From NCBI RefSeq assembly GCF_900148835.1, contig NZ_FRYK01000001.1, positions 992,001 through 1,056,000 on the forward strand: a DNA stretch of 64,000 nucleotides, written 5' to 3'. The position numbers and the translations under genes are program-made. Below the pieces are notes generated by a model. It worked only from the letters and a program-made list of their open reading frames with translations, had not been told where the DNA came from and did not search any database. This document shows, in pieces, positions 9,416 through 19,215 of the stretch. The first letter of the stretch is position 1, and every line of letters begins with the position of its first letter. The DNA is from Flavobacterium cucumis (lineage in GTDB: Bacteria > Bacteroidota > Bacteroidia > Flavobacteriales > Flavobacteriaceae).

Positions 9416-12193
9416 ATGAAGCAAATTACTGTCCTGTTTTTATTGATTGTGCAATCGGCAATTGCTCAAAATTCATTGTTTAATCAAGTAGAAGCTAAGA
9501 ATATCGGACCAACTATTATGAGTGGTCGTGTAGTTGACTTAGCTGTAAATCCAAAAAACCCAACTGAATTTTATGTAGCGTATGCTACAGGCGGACTTTG
9601 GTATACCAATAACAACGGAACTTCTTTTTCGCCTGTGATGGATTCGGCAGAAACGGTTAATTGTGGTTCGGTTACGGTGGATTGGAATTCGGGAACGATT
9701 TGGGTAGGAACAGGTGAGGTGAATGCTTCACGTTCGTCTTATGCAGGAGTTGGTGTTTTGAAATCTTCAGATAAAGGAAAAACTTGGGAAAATTTAGGAT
9801 TAAAAGATTCGCATCATATTAGCAGAATTTGGGTCAACCCAAGCAATTTAAATGAAATTGTCGTGGCTGCTGTTGGGCATTTATATACAACCAACAAAGA
9901 ACGCGGCATTTACAAATCAAATGATGGCGGAAAATCTTGGAAGCAAACTTTGTTCGTAGCGGAAGATGCTGGAATTATTGATTTGGCGGTTTCAAAAAAT
10001 AATCCCCAAATCATGTTTGCGGCGTCTTGGCAAAAAGATAGAAAAGCGTGGCATTTTGATGGTGATGGTGAAAAATCAGGTATTTATAAAAGTGAAGATG
10101 GCGGAACTTCTTGGAAATTAGTCACAACTAAAGAAAGTGGGTTTCCTGCCAATGAAGGTGTGGGAAGAATTGGCTTGGCTATGTTCAATGAGAACGTGAT
10201 TTATGCTGTTTTGGATAATCAAAATATGCGACCGAAAGCAGCTTCAAAAAATAAATTGACGGTTATGTTGTCTTCTCCTGGTGCTGATATTATGGAAATT
10301 TCGAGCAAAGAGTTGAATAATGCTTTGAAAGCAAGTGGTTTCAGAGATAAGTACCGTGCTGAGAATATTAAGAATTGGATTGCGGATAACCATATGGAGC
10401 CGAAAGAAGTTTTGAATTTTCTTTCTGATTCGAATAAAGCCTTATTTGAAACCGAAGTAATTGGTTGTGAGGTTTATAAATCGGAAGATGGTGGAAAATC
10501 TTGGAAAAAAACGAATCAGAATTATATCGACGATATGTTTTATACGTATGGCTATTATTTCGCAAACATTTCGGTAGATGAGAACAATCAAGATCGTGTT
10601 TATATTGGAGGTGTTCCATTATTGTTTTCCGAAGATGGAGGAAAAACCTTCACGGTTATTTCAAAAGAAAATGTACATGCGGATCATCACGTAACTTGGG
10701 TCAATCCAGAAAATCCAAATCATATTATTAACGGAAATGATGGTGGTGTGAATATTTCGTATGATAACGGAGCACACTGGATTAAATGTAACAATGAAGC
10801 GGTAAGTCAGTTTTATGCTGTAAATGTGGATTATCAAGAAAATTATAATGTTTACGGTGGAATGCAAGATAACGGCGTTTGGTTTGGTCCTAACAATTAT
10901 TCGCACAATGTAGCTTGGCATCAAGAAGGAAAATATCCGTATCAAGAATTAATGGGTGGTGATGGGATGCAAACGCAAATTGATAGTCGCAATCCAAATG
11001 TAGTTTTCACGGGTTATCAATTCGGAAATTACTACAGAATCAATCGAAAAGAAGGAAAGTTTGATTACATCACGCCAAAAGCTCCAAAAGGAGAAAAGCC
11101 ATACCGTTTCAATTGGCAAACACCGATTTTGTTATCATCGCACAATCAAGATATTTTGTACATGGGTTCGGAGTTTTTACACCGTTCCATGAATCAAGGC
11201 GAAACTTGGGATCGAATTTCAGGGGATTTAACCAATGGTGCAAAAGAAGGAAACGTCGCTTTTGGAACTATTTCGACAATTTCAGAAAGTAAATTTCAAT
11301 TTGGATTACTTTATGCAGGTTCAGATGATGGGAAAATTCATGTTTCCAAAGATGGTGGCGCTTCATGGCAATTAATTTCGAACAATTTACCTCAAAATTT
11401 ATGGGTTTCCAGAGTAGTGGCTTCGTCTCACAAAAAAGAAAGGGTTTATGCTGCTTTGAATGGTTATAGAAACGATATTTTTGAAAGCTATGCTTTTGTT
11501 TCGGAAGATTTTGGAACGACATGGACTTCAATTTCGAATGGATTAACAGAAGCCGTAAATGTAATTGTAGAAGATTCTGCGAATGAGAATATTTTGTATG
11601 TAGGAACTGATAATGGCTTGTTCATTTCTTTAGACAAAGGCGAAAGTTGGCAAGATTTTTCAAATGGAATGCCAAAAGTAGCCGTTCATGATGCGGTTAT
11701 TCAAGCCAAAGCTAAAGAATTAATTGTAGGAACTCATGGTCGTTCGCTATACAAAATGGATATTTCTAAAGTTCAGGAATTAACCAAAGCGGTTTTAGCT
11801 AAAAACCTGCATTTGTTTAAAGTTAACGATAGAACGAAATCCGATCGTTGGGGAACTCAAAATTACGCATGGGGAAAACCAAGTGAGCCATTGCAAACCA
11901 TTTGGTTTTACTCAAATGATGATGGAATTGTAAACATTTCAATTACAAATGAGGCAGGTATGATTGTACATGCTCAAAAAGTTGATGCTAAAAAAGGATT
12001 GAACTCTTTTGAATTTGATTATTCAATGACAAAAGATATAGTAGCTAATTGGAATAAAAAAGATAAGAAGATTAAGTTAAAAGCTGCTGATAATCAAAAG
12101 TTTTATTTGCCTGTTGGAAAGTATGACATAATGATTTCAAAAGAGAAGATTTTAGAAAAAAAATCTTTTGAAATCGTAAATCCTAAAAAATAG
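9416..12193 (+). CDS. Secreted beta-propeller protein with BNR/Asp-box repeats (VPS10/sortilin-like)
   Basis: This 925-residue protein begins with a signal peptide (MKQITVLFLLIVQSAIAQ) and contains at least nine Asp-box turns of the type S-x-D-x-G-x-x-W, for example SSDKGKTW, KSNDGGKSW, KSEDGGTSW, HVSKDGGASW and SLDKGESW. These mark two stacked multi-bladed propellers like those in sortilin/VPS10 and some glycosyl hydrolases. Residues about 285-345 are a helical insertion between blades; the last 130 residues form a C-terminal beta domain. No catalytic residues for sialidase or xyloglucanase can be assigned. Annotation pipelines often label such proteins glycosyl hydrolases without biochemical support. 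No T9SS domain is evident at the end. Confidence 0.8.
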   Translation: MKQITVLFLLIVQSAIAQNSLFNQVEAKNIGPTIMSGRVVDLAVNPKNPTEFYVAYATGGLWYTNNNGTSFSPVMDSAETVNCGSVTVDWNSGTIWVGTGEVNASRSSYAGVGVLKSSDKGKTWENLGLKDSHHISRIWVNPSNLNEIVVAAVGHLYTTNKERGIYKSNDGGKSWKQTLFVAEDAGIIDLAVSKNNPQIMFAASWQKDRKAWHFDGDGEKSGIYKSEDGGTSWKLVTTKESGFPANEGVGRIGLAMFNENVIYAVLDNQNMRPKAASKNKLTVMLSSPGADIMEISSKELNNALKASGFRDKYRAENIKNWIADNHMEPKEVLNFLSDSNKALFETEVIGCEVYKSEDGGKSWKKTNQNYIDDMFYTYGYYFANISVDENNQDRVYIGGVPLLFSEDGGKTFTVISKENVHADHHVTWVNPENPNHIINGNDGGVNISYDNGAHWIKCNNEAVSQFYAVNVDYQENYNVYGGMQDNGVWFGPNNYSHNVAWHQEGKYPYQELMGGDGMQTQIDSRNPNVVFTGYQFGNYYRINRKEGKFDYITPKAPKGEKPYRFNWQTPILLSSHNQDILYMGSEFLHRSMNQGETWDRISGDLTNGAKEGNVAFGTISTISESKFQFGLLYAGSDDGKIHVSKDGGASWQLISNNLPQNLWVSRVVASSHKKERVYAALNGYRNDIFESYAFVSEDFGTTWTSISNGLTEAVNVIVEDSANENILYVGTDNGLFISLDKGESWQDFSNGMPKVAVHDAVIQAKAKELIVGTHGRSLYKMDISKVQELTKAVLAKNLHLFKVNDRTKSDRWGTQNYAWGKPSEPLQTIWFYSNDDGIVNISITNEAGMIVHAQKVDAKKGLNSFEFDYSMTKDIVANWNKKDKKIKLKAADNQKFYLPVGKYDIMISKEKILEKKSFEIVNPKK

Positions 12194-12275
12194 TTAAAAA
12201 AGGCATACTATTTGCTTGTGTTTTTACGTTAAATCAAAAGCAAGTTTGAATTGCTCTTTCAAATGTCTTTGAATT

Positions 12276-13148
12276 ATGAAAAGAATTGTTGGCCTTTTTT
12301 TAATTTTAGTTTCTGCTTTGTCTTTTTTTTCATGTGAGGATGAAGATGACAGCGATAATGGTCCTTATCTAATTGTCAAGTTTCAATTTGACCCCAATCA
12401 AGCACGTTTGAATAATTTGGGACAACCTGCAACTATTCCTTCTGGTCATGCGGCTCAGTCTCCTGATTTTAGTAAAATTAGTGCTCATTATTTCGAGTTG
12501 GCACCAACAGCCTATACTCAATTAACGGAAGGAACCGTATTGTATCATGCAGAAGAAACTGTACAAGGAGGTTCAGTTGCAATAGACTTTAGTAAAGCTG
12601 TGATTGTAGAAGAAGGATCAGTTTTTCTAAAAATTCCTTTACGGCAAGTAGCACAAGGAAATTATGAATATGTTCGTATTTCTTTATCCTATCAAGAGTA
12701 CGATATTTCTATAAGGAATAATGGGGTTGATTATCAAGGTACATTGGCTAGTTTTGTAGGATATAACAACTACATTACTACTCATTTTGTTGAAAATAAT
12801 TCTTTTCCAATTAATGGAAATCGTTTACAGGGTTATTGGGCGTTTGCTTTGCATGATTTTCCTTACGCAACTTCTGGTCAAGCTCCTGCGGGTGCTACGA
12901 CCGTGCCAAATCCTATAGCAGCCACATCTCCAATACCGGCAGGTTCTTGTGTGGTAACAGGTAAATTTTCACAAAATCTAGTTATAAATGGTAATGAAAC
13001 TCGTGATATAGAGCTTACTTTATCGTTGTCGACAAATCATAGCTTTGAATGGCAAGAGGTAACCGTTGATGGGAAATTTGAGCCATCTATTGGTGAAAGT
13101 GTTGTTGATATGGGTCTTAGGGGATTGTTGCCTACATTTGTAAAGTGA
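12276..13148 (+). CDS. Lipoprotein of unknown function
   Basis: This 290-residue protein has a type II signal peptide with lipobox LSFFSC near residues 15-20, followed by EDEDDSD. Acidic residues right after the lipidated Cys resemble the lipoprotein export signal that sends Bacteroidetes lipoproteins to the cell surface. The rest is beta-rich with no recognised catalytic motif. It follows the Asp-box gene after 82 bases on the same strand without a clear terminator, so cotranscription is possible. The function is unknown. Confidence 0.75.
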   Translation: MKRIVGLFLILVSALSFFSCEDEDDSDNGPYLIVKFQFDPNQARLNNLGQPATIPSGHAAQSPDFSKISAHYFELAPTAYTQLTEGTVLYHAEETVQGGSVAIDFSKAVIVEEGSVFLKIPLRQVAQGNYEYVRISLSYQEYDISIRNNGVDYQGTLASFVGYNNYITTHFVENNSFPINGNRLQGYWAFALHDFPYATSGQAPAGATTVPNPIAATSPIPAGSCVVTGKFSQNLVINGNETRDIELTLSLSTNHSFEWQEVTVDGKFEPSIGESVVDMGLRGLLPTFVK

Positions 13149-13255
13149 TCTCTTTTCAAAAATGCTTTTAAAGTTTTAGTTTTAATGCTATAAGGTGTTG
13201 GTATTCAACGATAGTTAAATCCATTTTAAAATCATTATAAATTAGCTCGAAAAGG

Positions 13256-13286
13256 TTGTAGTTCAATTCAAATAGCCTTATTTTTG
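13256..13286 (+). promoter_or_regulatory. Promoter of the sdhCAB operon
   Basis: TTG at 13256-13258, a 20-base spacer and TATTTTTG at 13279-13286 fit the flavobacterial consensus. The sdhC ATG at 13326 is about 33 bases beyond the predicted start of transcription. Confidence 0.7.
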
Positions 13287-13325
13287 TTTGATTTTTTATT
13301 AAACTAGTACAATCAAATAAAAATT

Positions 13326-14195
13326 ATGGCAAAATCAGCATTATTAAAGTCATCTATTGTAAAAAAATATTGGATGGCTCTTACAGGTTTATTTTTATGC
13401 TTGTTTTTGGCGGGTCATTTAGCAGGGAATTTACAACTTTTAGTTCCAAACAATGCTTTGAATTTTAATCAATATGCATTGTTCATGACCACCAATCCAG
13501 CAGTAAAGTTACTATCTTATCTTACTTACATTTCTATTTTATTCCATGCTATTGATGGAATAATGTTAACCATTCAAAACAAAAAGGCTAGGCCTGTTTC
13601 TTATGCAAAGACTAATCCTGCTGCAAATTCAAGTTTAGCTTCAAGAAACATGGCGGTTTTAGGGACGCTTATTTTGGTTTTTATTGCCACACATATGGTT
13701 AATTTTTGGGCGAAAATGCATTTTGATAAAAACATGCCTTTAATGACAAAAGAAATTGAAGTTCAAGGGAATAAGCAGAAGTTTTATGTAGGGACTCAGA
13801 CAGGTCAGTATTATCCAGTTGAACAGGTTGCTCTAGTAGGTGAAAAACAAAATCCAGAGACCATGATGGTAAAGCAGTTTGTTATAAAAAATGGAACAGA
13901 ACTTTATTATAGTCAAGCAGATGTAAAAACTGCGGATTTATACAAAGACTTGTACAAGCTTACGTTAGATTTTTTTAAAGATCCTAAGTTAGGTTTAGTT
14001 TTTACAATTTTTTATGTTTTTTCAATGTTAGTTTTAGCATTCCACTTATGGCATGGTTTTCAAAGTGCTTTTCAATCTTTAGGTGTAAATAGTTCTAAAT
14101 TAACACCCCTTATTAAGTTTGTAGGAAAAGCATTTTCGATAGTAGTACCTTTGTTATTTGCTATTATTCCAATCTTTTTACACTTTAAAAAATAA
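13326..14195 (+). CDS. sdhC: Succinate dehydrogenase cytochrome b subunit
   Basis: This is the membrane anchor of type B succinate:quinone oxidoreductase, in which one polypeptide with about five transmembrane helices carries two hemes b and no SdhD is needed. Candidate heme His residues are in FLAGHLAGNLQLL, ILFHAIDGIM, FIATHMVNFW and LAFHLWHGFQSAFQSLG. It begins the sdhC-sdhA-sdhB operon and is 18 bases upstream of sdhA. At 289 residues it is longer than the roughly 220-240 residues usual for this family; the extra length is a hydrophilic segment at about residues 140-210 between two helices. Confidence 0.93.
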   Translation: MAKSALLKSSIVKKYWMALTGLFLCLFLAGHLAGNLQLLVPNNALNFNQYALFMTTNPAVKLLSYLTYISILFHAIDGIMLTIQNKKARPVSYAKTNPAANSSLASRNMAVLGTLILVFIATHMVNFWAKMHFDKNMPLMTKEIEVQGNKQKFYVGTQTGQYYPVEQVALVGEKQNPETMMVKQFVIKNGTELYYSQADVKTADLYKDLYKLTLDFFKDPKLGLVFTIFYVFSMLVLAFHLWHGFQSAFQSLGVNSSKLTPLIKFVGKAFSIVVPLLFAIIPIFLHFKK

Positions 14196-14213
14196 TCAAC
14201 ATCAGTATATATT

Positions 14214-16223
14214 ATGAAGTTAGATTCTAAAATACCAGCAGGTCCATTAAAAGATAAATGGACCGATCATAAAAATCACTTGAAATTAGTTGCTCCGAAT
14301 AATAGACCAAAAATCGATATTATTGTTGTGGGAACTGGTTTAGCAGGAGCTTCTGCTGCTGCTTCTCTTGGAGAGATGGGGTATAATGTAAAAGCATTCT
14401 GTTTTCAAGATTCACCTCGTCGTGCGCACTCTATTGCAGCTCAAGGAGGTATTAATGCCGCAAAGAATTATCAAAATGATGGTGATAGTGTTTACCGTCT
14501 TTTCTACGATACAATTAAAGGAGGTGATTACCGTGCACGTGAAGCAAACGTCCACCGTTTAGCAGAAGTATCTACCAATATAATTGATCAATGTGTGGCT
14601 CAAGGTGTTCCTTTTGCACGTGAATATGGTGGAATGCTTGACAATCGTTCGTTTGGTGGAACTCAAGTACAACGTACTTTTTATGCTGCTGGACAAACAG
14701 GACAACAATTATTATTAGGAGCCTATTCTGCTTTATCGAGACAAATTGGTTTAGGCCGTGTAAAAATGTACAGCCGACACGAAATGTTAGAATTGGTTAA
14801 AATTGACGGTAAGGCTCGAGGAATTATTGCACGTGATTTAGTTACAGGAGAAATTGAAAGACATTCTGCTCATGCTGTTGTTATTGCATCAGGGGGTTAT
14901 GGTAATGTGTATTTTCTTTCCACAAATGCTATGGGAAGTAATGTAACTGCTGCTTGGAAAATTCACAAACAAGGAGCTTTGTTTGCTAATCCATGTTTCG
15001 TTCAAATTCACCCAACTTGTATCCCTGTTCATGGAACAAATCAAGCTAAATTGACTTTAATGTCTGAGTCGTTACGTAACTCTGGGCGTATATGGGTTCC
15101 AAAGAAGAAAGAAGATGCAGAAGCAATCAGAGCGGGTAAATTAAAACCAACACAAATTGCAGAAGAGGATAGAGATTACTTCTTAGAGAGAAGATATCCA
15201 GCATTTGGTAACTTAGTACCACGTGACGTTGCTTCGAGAGCAGCTAAAGAGCGTTGTGATGCCGGTTATGGAATTGAAGCTAATGATACTAATGAAGGTG
15301 TTTATTTAGATTTTTCTACTGAAATTCAAAATAAAGGAAAGCAAGCAGCATATGCTAAAGGAAATCATAATCCAACACCAGAAGAAATTACTAAATTAGG
15401 TAAAGCTTGGTTGGAAGAGAAATACGGTAACTTGTTTACAATGTATCAAAAAATTACCGATGAGAATCCCTATGAAACACCAATGAAAATTTATCCAGCA
15501 GTTCACTATACTATGGGTGGTGTTTGGGTAGATTACAACTTACAGTCAACAATTCCGGGATGTTTCGTAGCAGGAGAGGCAAACTTCTCAGATCACGGAG
15601 CTAACCGTTTAGGGGCTTCAGCTTTAATGCAAGGTTTAGCGGATGGTTATTTTGTATTACCATATACGATCTCTAATTATTTAGCTGACGAAATTAGAAC
15701 AGGAAAAATTTCTACGGATTCTCCAGAGTTTGCAGAAGCAGAATCAAGAGTTAAAGATTCCATTAGTAAATTTTTGAACAATAATGGTTCTAAATCCGTT
15801 GATTATTTCCATAAAAAATTAGGTTTGATCATGTGGAATAAGGTTGGAATGGCTAGAAATGAAGCAGGTTTAAAAGAAGCTATTTCTGAAATTGCTCAAT
15901 TAAAGGAGGATTTCTTTAAAGATGTTTATGTTCCAGGTACTAATGAAGAATTGAACCCTCAGTTAGAAAAAGCTTTAAGAGTTGCTGATTTAATTGAGTT
16001 GGGTCAACTTATGGCTATGGATGCTTTGCAACGTAATGAGTCTTGTGGAGGTCACTTCCGTGAAGAGTATCAAGATGCAGAGGGTGAAACATTGCGTGAT
16101 GATGACAACTTTAAATTTGTTGGTGCCTGGGAATACAAAGGTGACGATATTACAAAAGAAGAACTTCACAAAGAAGAATTAGTATACGAAGAAATCAAAA
16201 TTGCAGCTAGAAATTACAAATAA
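14214..16223 (+). CDS. sdhA: Succinate dehydrogenase flavoprotein subunit
   Basis: This 669-residue protein is the catalytic subunit that oxidises succinate to fumarate with covalently bound FAD. It shows the FAD-binding glycine motif [33 protein letters not shown] near the flavin site, [12 protein letters not shown], catalytic [12 protein letters not shown], and [13 protein letters not shown] plus [18 protein letters not shown]. The length and the [12 protein letters not shown] segment match the Bacteroidetes/epsilonproteobacterial type B enzyme. It lies between sdhC and sdhB, with sdhB starting 6 bases after its stop, so the three are translated from one message. It acts on the cytoplasmic face of the inner membrane. 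Confidence 0.97.
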   Translation: MKLDSKIPAGPLKDKWTDHKNHLKLVAPNNRPKIDIIVVGTGLAGASAAASLGEMGYNVKAFCFQDSPRRAHSIAAQGGINAAKNYQNDGDSVYRLFYDTIKGGDYRAREANVHRLAEVSTNIIDQCVAQGVPFAREYGGMLDNRSFGGTQVQRTFYAAGQTGQQLLLGAYSALSRQIGLGRVKMYSRHEMLELVKIDGKARGIIARDLVTGEIERHSAHAVVIASGGYGNVYFLSTNAMGSNVTAAWKIHKQGALFANPCFVQIHPTCIPVHGTNQAKLTLMSESLRNSGRIWVPKKKEDAEAIRAGKLKPTQIAEEDRDYFLERRYPAFGNLVPRDVASRAAKERCDAGYGIEANDTNEGVYLDFSTEIQNKGKQAAYAKGNHNPTPEEITKLGKAWLEEKYGNLFTMYQKITDENPYETPMKIYPAVHYTMGGVWVDYNLQSTIPGCFVAGEANFSDHGANRLGASALMQGLADGYFVLPYTISNYLADEIRTGKISTDSPEFAEAESRVKDSISKFLNNNGSKSVDYFHKKLGLIMWNKVGMARNEAGLKEAISEIAQLKEDFFKDVYVPGTNEELNPQLEKALRVADLIELGQLMAMDALQRNESCGGHFREEYQDAEGETLRDDDNFKFVGAWEYKGDDITKEELHKEELVYEEIKIAARNYK

Positions 16224-16229
16224 TAGATT

Positions 16230-16991
16230 ATGAGTGCAGCAAAAAATATCAATATAACACTTAAAATTTGGCGTCAGAAGAACGCTAATGCTAAAGGAAG
16301 CATGGAAACTTATAAATTGGATAATGTTTCTACTGCGAGTTCGTTTTTGGAAATGTTAGACCAATTAAACGAACAATTAATTAACGAGAAGAAAGAACCA
16401 GTAGCATTTGACCACGATTGTCGTGAAGGAATTTGTGGTATGTGTTCTTTATATATCAATGGACGTGCTCATGGACCAGACAGTGGTATTACTACTTGTC
16501 AATTACACATGAGAATGTTCAAAGATGGTGACACTATTTATATTGAACCGTGGAGAAGTAAAGCCTTTCCAGTAGTAAAAGACTTAGTGGTAGATAGAAG
16601 TGCTTTTGATAGAATCCAACAAGCTGGAGGTTTTGTATCGGTAAATACTTCTGGTAATACTATTGATGCGAACTCCATTCCAATTCCTAAAGACGATGCT
16701 GATAAAGCGTTTATGGCGGCAGCTTGTATTGGATGTGGGGCTTGTGTAGCAACATGTAAAAATGGTTCGGCTATGTTGTTCGTTGGGGCTAAAGTATCAC
16801 AGTATGCTTTATTGCCACAAGGTAAAGTAGAAGCTACACAACGTGTTTTAAACATGGTACGTCAAATGGATGAAGAAGGATTCGGAAATTGTACGAATAC
16901 AGGTGCATGTGAAATCGAATGCCCGAAGGGAATTTCGTTAGAAAACATTGCTCGTATGAACAGAGAGTATTTGAAAGCTTCTTTGAAGTAA
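16230..16991 (+). CDS. sdhB: Succinate dehydrogenase iron-sulfur subunit
   Basis: This 253-residue protein relays electrons from the flavoprotein to the hemes. The [2Fe-2S] ligands are in [15 protein letters not shown] plus the later TTCQLH; the [4Fe-4S] motif is [12 protein letters not shown]; the remaining cluster is held by [15 protein letters not shown]. The start six bases after sdhA and a terminator 90 bases after the stop define the end of the operon. The length is normal for the type B enzyme. Confidence 0.97.
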   Translation: MSAAKNINITLKIWRQKNANAKGSMETYKLDNVSTASSFLEMLDQLNEQLINEKKEPVAFDHDCREGICGMCSLYINGRAHGPDSGITTCQLHMRMFKDGDTIYIEPWRSKAFPVVKDLVVDRSAFDRIQQAGGFVSVNTSGNTIDANSIPIPKDDADKAFMAAACIGCGACVATCKNGSAMLFVGAKVSQYALLPQGKVEATQRVLNMVRQMDEEGFGNCTNTGACEIECPKGISLENIARMNREYLKASLK

Positions 16992-17081
16992 TCATCTTTT
17001 TACTTACAAAGTTTTAAAATAATGTCTTATTTTAAAAAGTTACGAATCTCTAAAAGGATTACTAGCTTTAGAGTAAAAATA

Positions 17082-17118
17082 AAAAAAACCAGTGATATTT
17101 TCTTTCACTGGTTTTTTT
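17082..17118. terminator. Bidirectional terminator between sdhB and the 17191 gene
   Basis: CCAGTGA (17089-17095) pairs with TCACTGG (17105-17111), flanked by an A run before and a T run after, so it works for sdhB on the plus strand and for the converging minus-strand gene. Confidence 0.85.
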
Positions 17119-17190
17119 ATAAAATTATTTCTTGTATTTAAACTGAGATGTAGTTTTAGTATGGATTCAAGCAACTCATAATTATTTTTA

Positions 17191-18396
17191 TTAGAATAAC
17201 TTGTATGATGCTAAAATAGAGATAGCGTTCATCTCACTCAGGCTTAATGTCTTTATAGGGGTATAGTTTAATGAGAAATAATATTTCTCATTATAGCTGT
17301 AGCCTATTCCAAAACGAAGAGCCATAGGTATTGATTCTTCTGCATTTTTTGACACAATCAAAGGGGATGAATAATTTATATCAGGATAAAATGTTCTGTC
17401 ATTTGTTTTCTTTAGATAGGCAATGAAACTGTAAGAACCATCTACGTATATCCTAGACTTATCGTTGATGTAAAAATACTTTCGGATTCCAACAGGTATC
17501 TCAATGTATGCATAATTATCTTTTATTTCAATAGTTCCATTGTAACCGCCATATATGTCTGTTCTTCTCTCTGATTCCTCATGATTTTGTTGTTGGTAAT
17601 TTGGTGCTAAGAAAACAGACCATTTGTTGTGGTTAAATGGGAGTAAAAATTCACTTTCAAATCCAAAAATAGCATTGATTGATGAAGTTTTATAATATAA
17701 AGGTCTGCCTCTCCAATTATCAAAAAATATCTTGTGTTCTATATTGTTAAAATTTAAACCTGTTGTAACTTTAAAATTAAACTTTGATTTAGTATTATTG
17801 TTTTCAAAAGATTTGTAGTCTAAATTTTGACATTCAAGATGTTTTTTGATATAATTTACTAATTCTTTTCTTTCATATTTAAGTTGACGAATGTTGATTT
17901 TATTTTTATCACATTTTAAATTGTCAAATATTTCCTTTCTGAAAGCAAAATCCTCCTGAATTCTATTTTTACTTTGGTATTTTTTATAAACTAGTTGTTT
18001 TATTGAATTTTCTTTCTCATAAAGAAAAATATTTCTATTATATTCATATAAACTAACACTTCCCTCGACTAAAACTCTTAATAGAGTGTTGTGATTTTTA
18101 ATGTTTTCAGACTCTTCTTTATGGTTCTCATCTACCGTAAAAGTAAATTTTTTGTAGTAATGTTTGGTGTCATAAATTTGAAAAGCTTTTAAGTCATTTG
18201 CAGATATTTTTAGAATATCTGATGAGTCGGTTGTTTTATATTCTATTTCGTTAGGAATATTAAGCCAATCCTTGTTTTTTATTAAACATTCTATTTTAAT
18301 ATTATCATTTTTTATAAAGTAGCCTTTTTCGAACTTTATTTGCGATGAAATGTTTAGGCTATAGAGTAAAATAAATATTAATAAGATTTTTTTCAT
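17191..18396 (-). CDS. Putative outer-membrane beta-barrel protein, unknown function
   Basis: The chosen ATG at 18394-18396 gives 401 residues beginning with a signal peptide (MKKILLIFILLYSLNISSQ). A longer reading from 18471 would add 25 residues overlapping the divergent nitrilase gene and lacks a signal sequence at its start, so it was rejected. Residues about 20-190 resemble a periplasmic domain; from about 215 the pattern of short amphipathic strands (FNFKVTTGLNFNN, GIRKYFYINDKSRIYVDGSYSF, ALRFGIGYSYNEKYYFSLNYTPI) and a terminal aromatic (SYKLF) suggest an outer-membrane barrel similar to PorT-family proteins. No specific function can be assigned. TATTTTTG lies 15 bases upstream of the ATG. 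Confidence 0.7.
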   Translation of the reverse strand: MKKILLIFILLYSLNISSQIKFEKGYFIKNDNIKIECLIKNKDWLNIPNEIEYKTTDSSDILKISANDLKAFQIYDTKHYYKKFTFTVDENHKEESENIKNHNTLLRVLVEGSVSLYEYNRNIFLYEKENSIKQLVYKKYQSKNRIQEDFAFRKEIFDNLKCDKNKINIRQLKYERKELVNYIKKHLECQNLDYKSFENNNTKSKFNFKVTTGLNFNNIEHKIFFDNWRGRPLYYKTSSINAIFGFESEFLLPFNHNKWSVFLAPNYQQQNHEESERRTDIYGGYNGTIEIKDNYAYIEIPVGIRKYFYINDKSRIYVDGSYSFIAYLKKTNDRTFYPDINYSSPLIVSKNAEESIPMALRFGIGYSYNEKYYFSLNYTPIKTLSLSEMNAISILASYKLF

Positions 18397-18411
18397 TTTT
18401 ATTATTTTAAT

Positions 18412-18419
18412 CAAAAATA
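18412..18419 (-). promoter_or_regulatory. -7 box for the 17191-18396 gene
   Basis: TATTTTTG on the minus strand, ending 15 bases before the ATG at 18396. It supports the shorter start. No clear -33 TTG was found. Confidence 0.45.
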
Positions 18420-18450
18420 CTTTTTTAAATTTAATATTAAAATAAAAGTA

Positions 18451-19215
18451 ATGAGAATAGCACTTTTTCAAACCAAATTATCTTGGGAGAACCCTGGAAC
18501 CAATCGAAAATTCATTGAAGAATATTTCTTAAATGAAGATGAATTATTTGATTTGTTTGTTTTGCCAGAAATGTTTACTACGGGTTTCACTATGAATCCT
18601 TCTGCTGTAGCAGAATCTATGGAGGGCGATACGTTGATTTGGTTAAAAGGGTTGGCAAAAAAGAAAAGTTGTGCTATAACAGGGAGTTTAGTTATCAAAG
18701 AAAATGATAATTATTATAATCGAATGGTTTTTGTTTTTCCATCTGGAGCAGTACAGTTTTACGACAAAAGGCACCTTTTTACCTTAGCTGGCGAAGATAA
18801 AGTTTACACTAGAGGAACCGAAAAACTAATTGTAAACTATAACAATTGGAATATTTGTTTACAGATTTGCTATGATTTGCGTTTTCCGGTTTTTGTAAGA
18901 AATGTAGAAAATTATGATTTATTGCTCTATGTTGCCAATTGGCCAAAACCTAGGATTAACGCTTGGGATATCCTTTTAAAAGCTCGGGCCATAGAAAATA
19001 TGTGTTACCTTGTTGGTGTTAATAGATTAGGAGCAGATGCAAATGATTTGGAATATCCTGGTCATTCAAAAGCGGTTGACTTTTTAGGAAATAGTCTGGT
19101 AGATTGTGAAAGTGAACTTGGTGTTTTTGTCTTTGAAATTGACAAAAAATCACTAGAAGAAACGCGTCAAAAGTTAAATTTTTTAAGTGATAGGGATGAT
19201 TTTTCATTAATCTAA
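18451..19215 (+). CDS. Carbon-nitrogen hydrolase, omega-amidase (YafV/NIT2-like)
   Basis: This 254-residue nitrilase-superfamily protein has the complete catalytic set: Glu40 in VLPEMFTTGF, Lys106 in FYDKRHLF and Cys140 in LQICYDLRFPVF. The MFTTGF and DKRHLF contexts match the bacterial YafV group related to NIT2, which deaminates alpha-ketoglutaramate and alpha-ketosuccinamate in methionine salvage and glutamine transamination. No signal peptide is present, so it is cytoplasmic. It is divergent from the barrel protein and its 3' end overlaps the converging Ig-like lipoprotein gene by 9 bases. The substrate is inferred from the family only. Confidence 0.88.
   Translation: MRIALFQTKLSWENPGTNRKFIEEYFLNEDELFDLFVLPEMFTTGFTMNPSAVAESMEGDTLIWLKGLAKKKSCAITGSLVIKENDNYYNRMVFVFPSGAVQFYDKRHLFTLAGEDKVYTRGTEKLIVNYNNWNICLQICYDLRFPVFVRNVENYDLLLYVANWPKPRINAWDILLKARAIENMCYLVGVNRLGADANDLEYPGHSKAVDFLGNSLVDCESELGVFVFEIDKKSLEETRQKLNFLSDRDDFSLI

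Noticed and set aside
9416..12193. Annotating the Asp-box protein as a sialidase or glycoside hydrolase
   Set aside because: Asp-boxes are structural; no catalytic Arg triad, Tyr/Glu pair or other enzyme signature could be placed.
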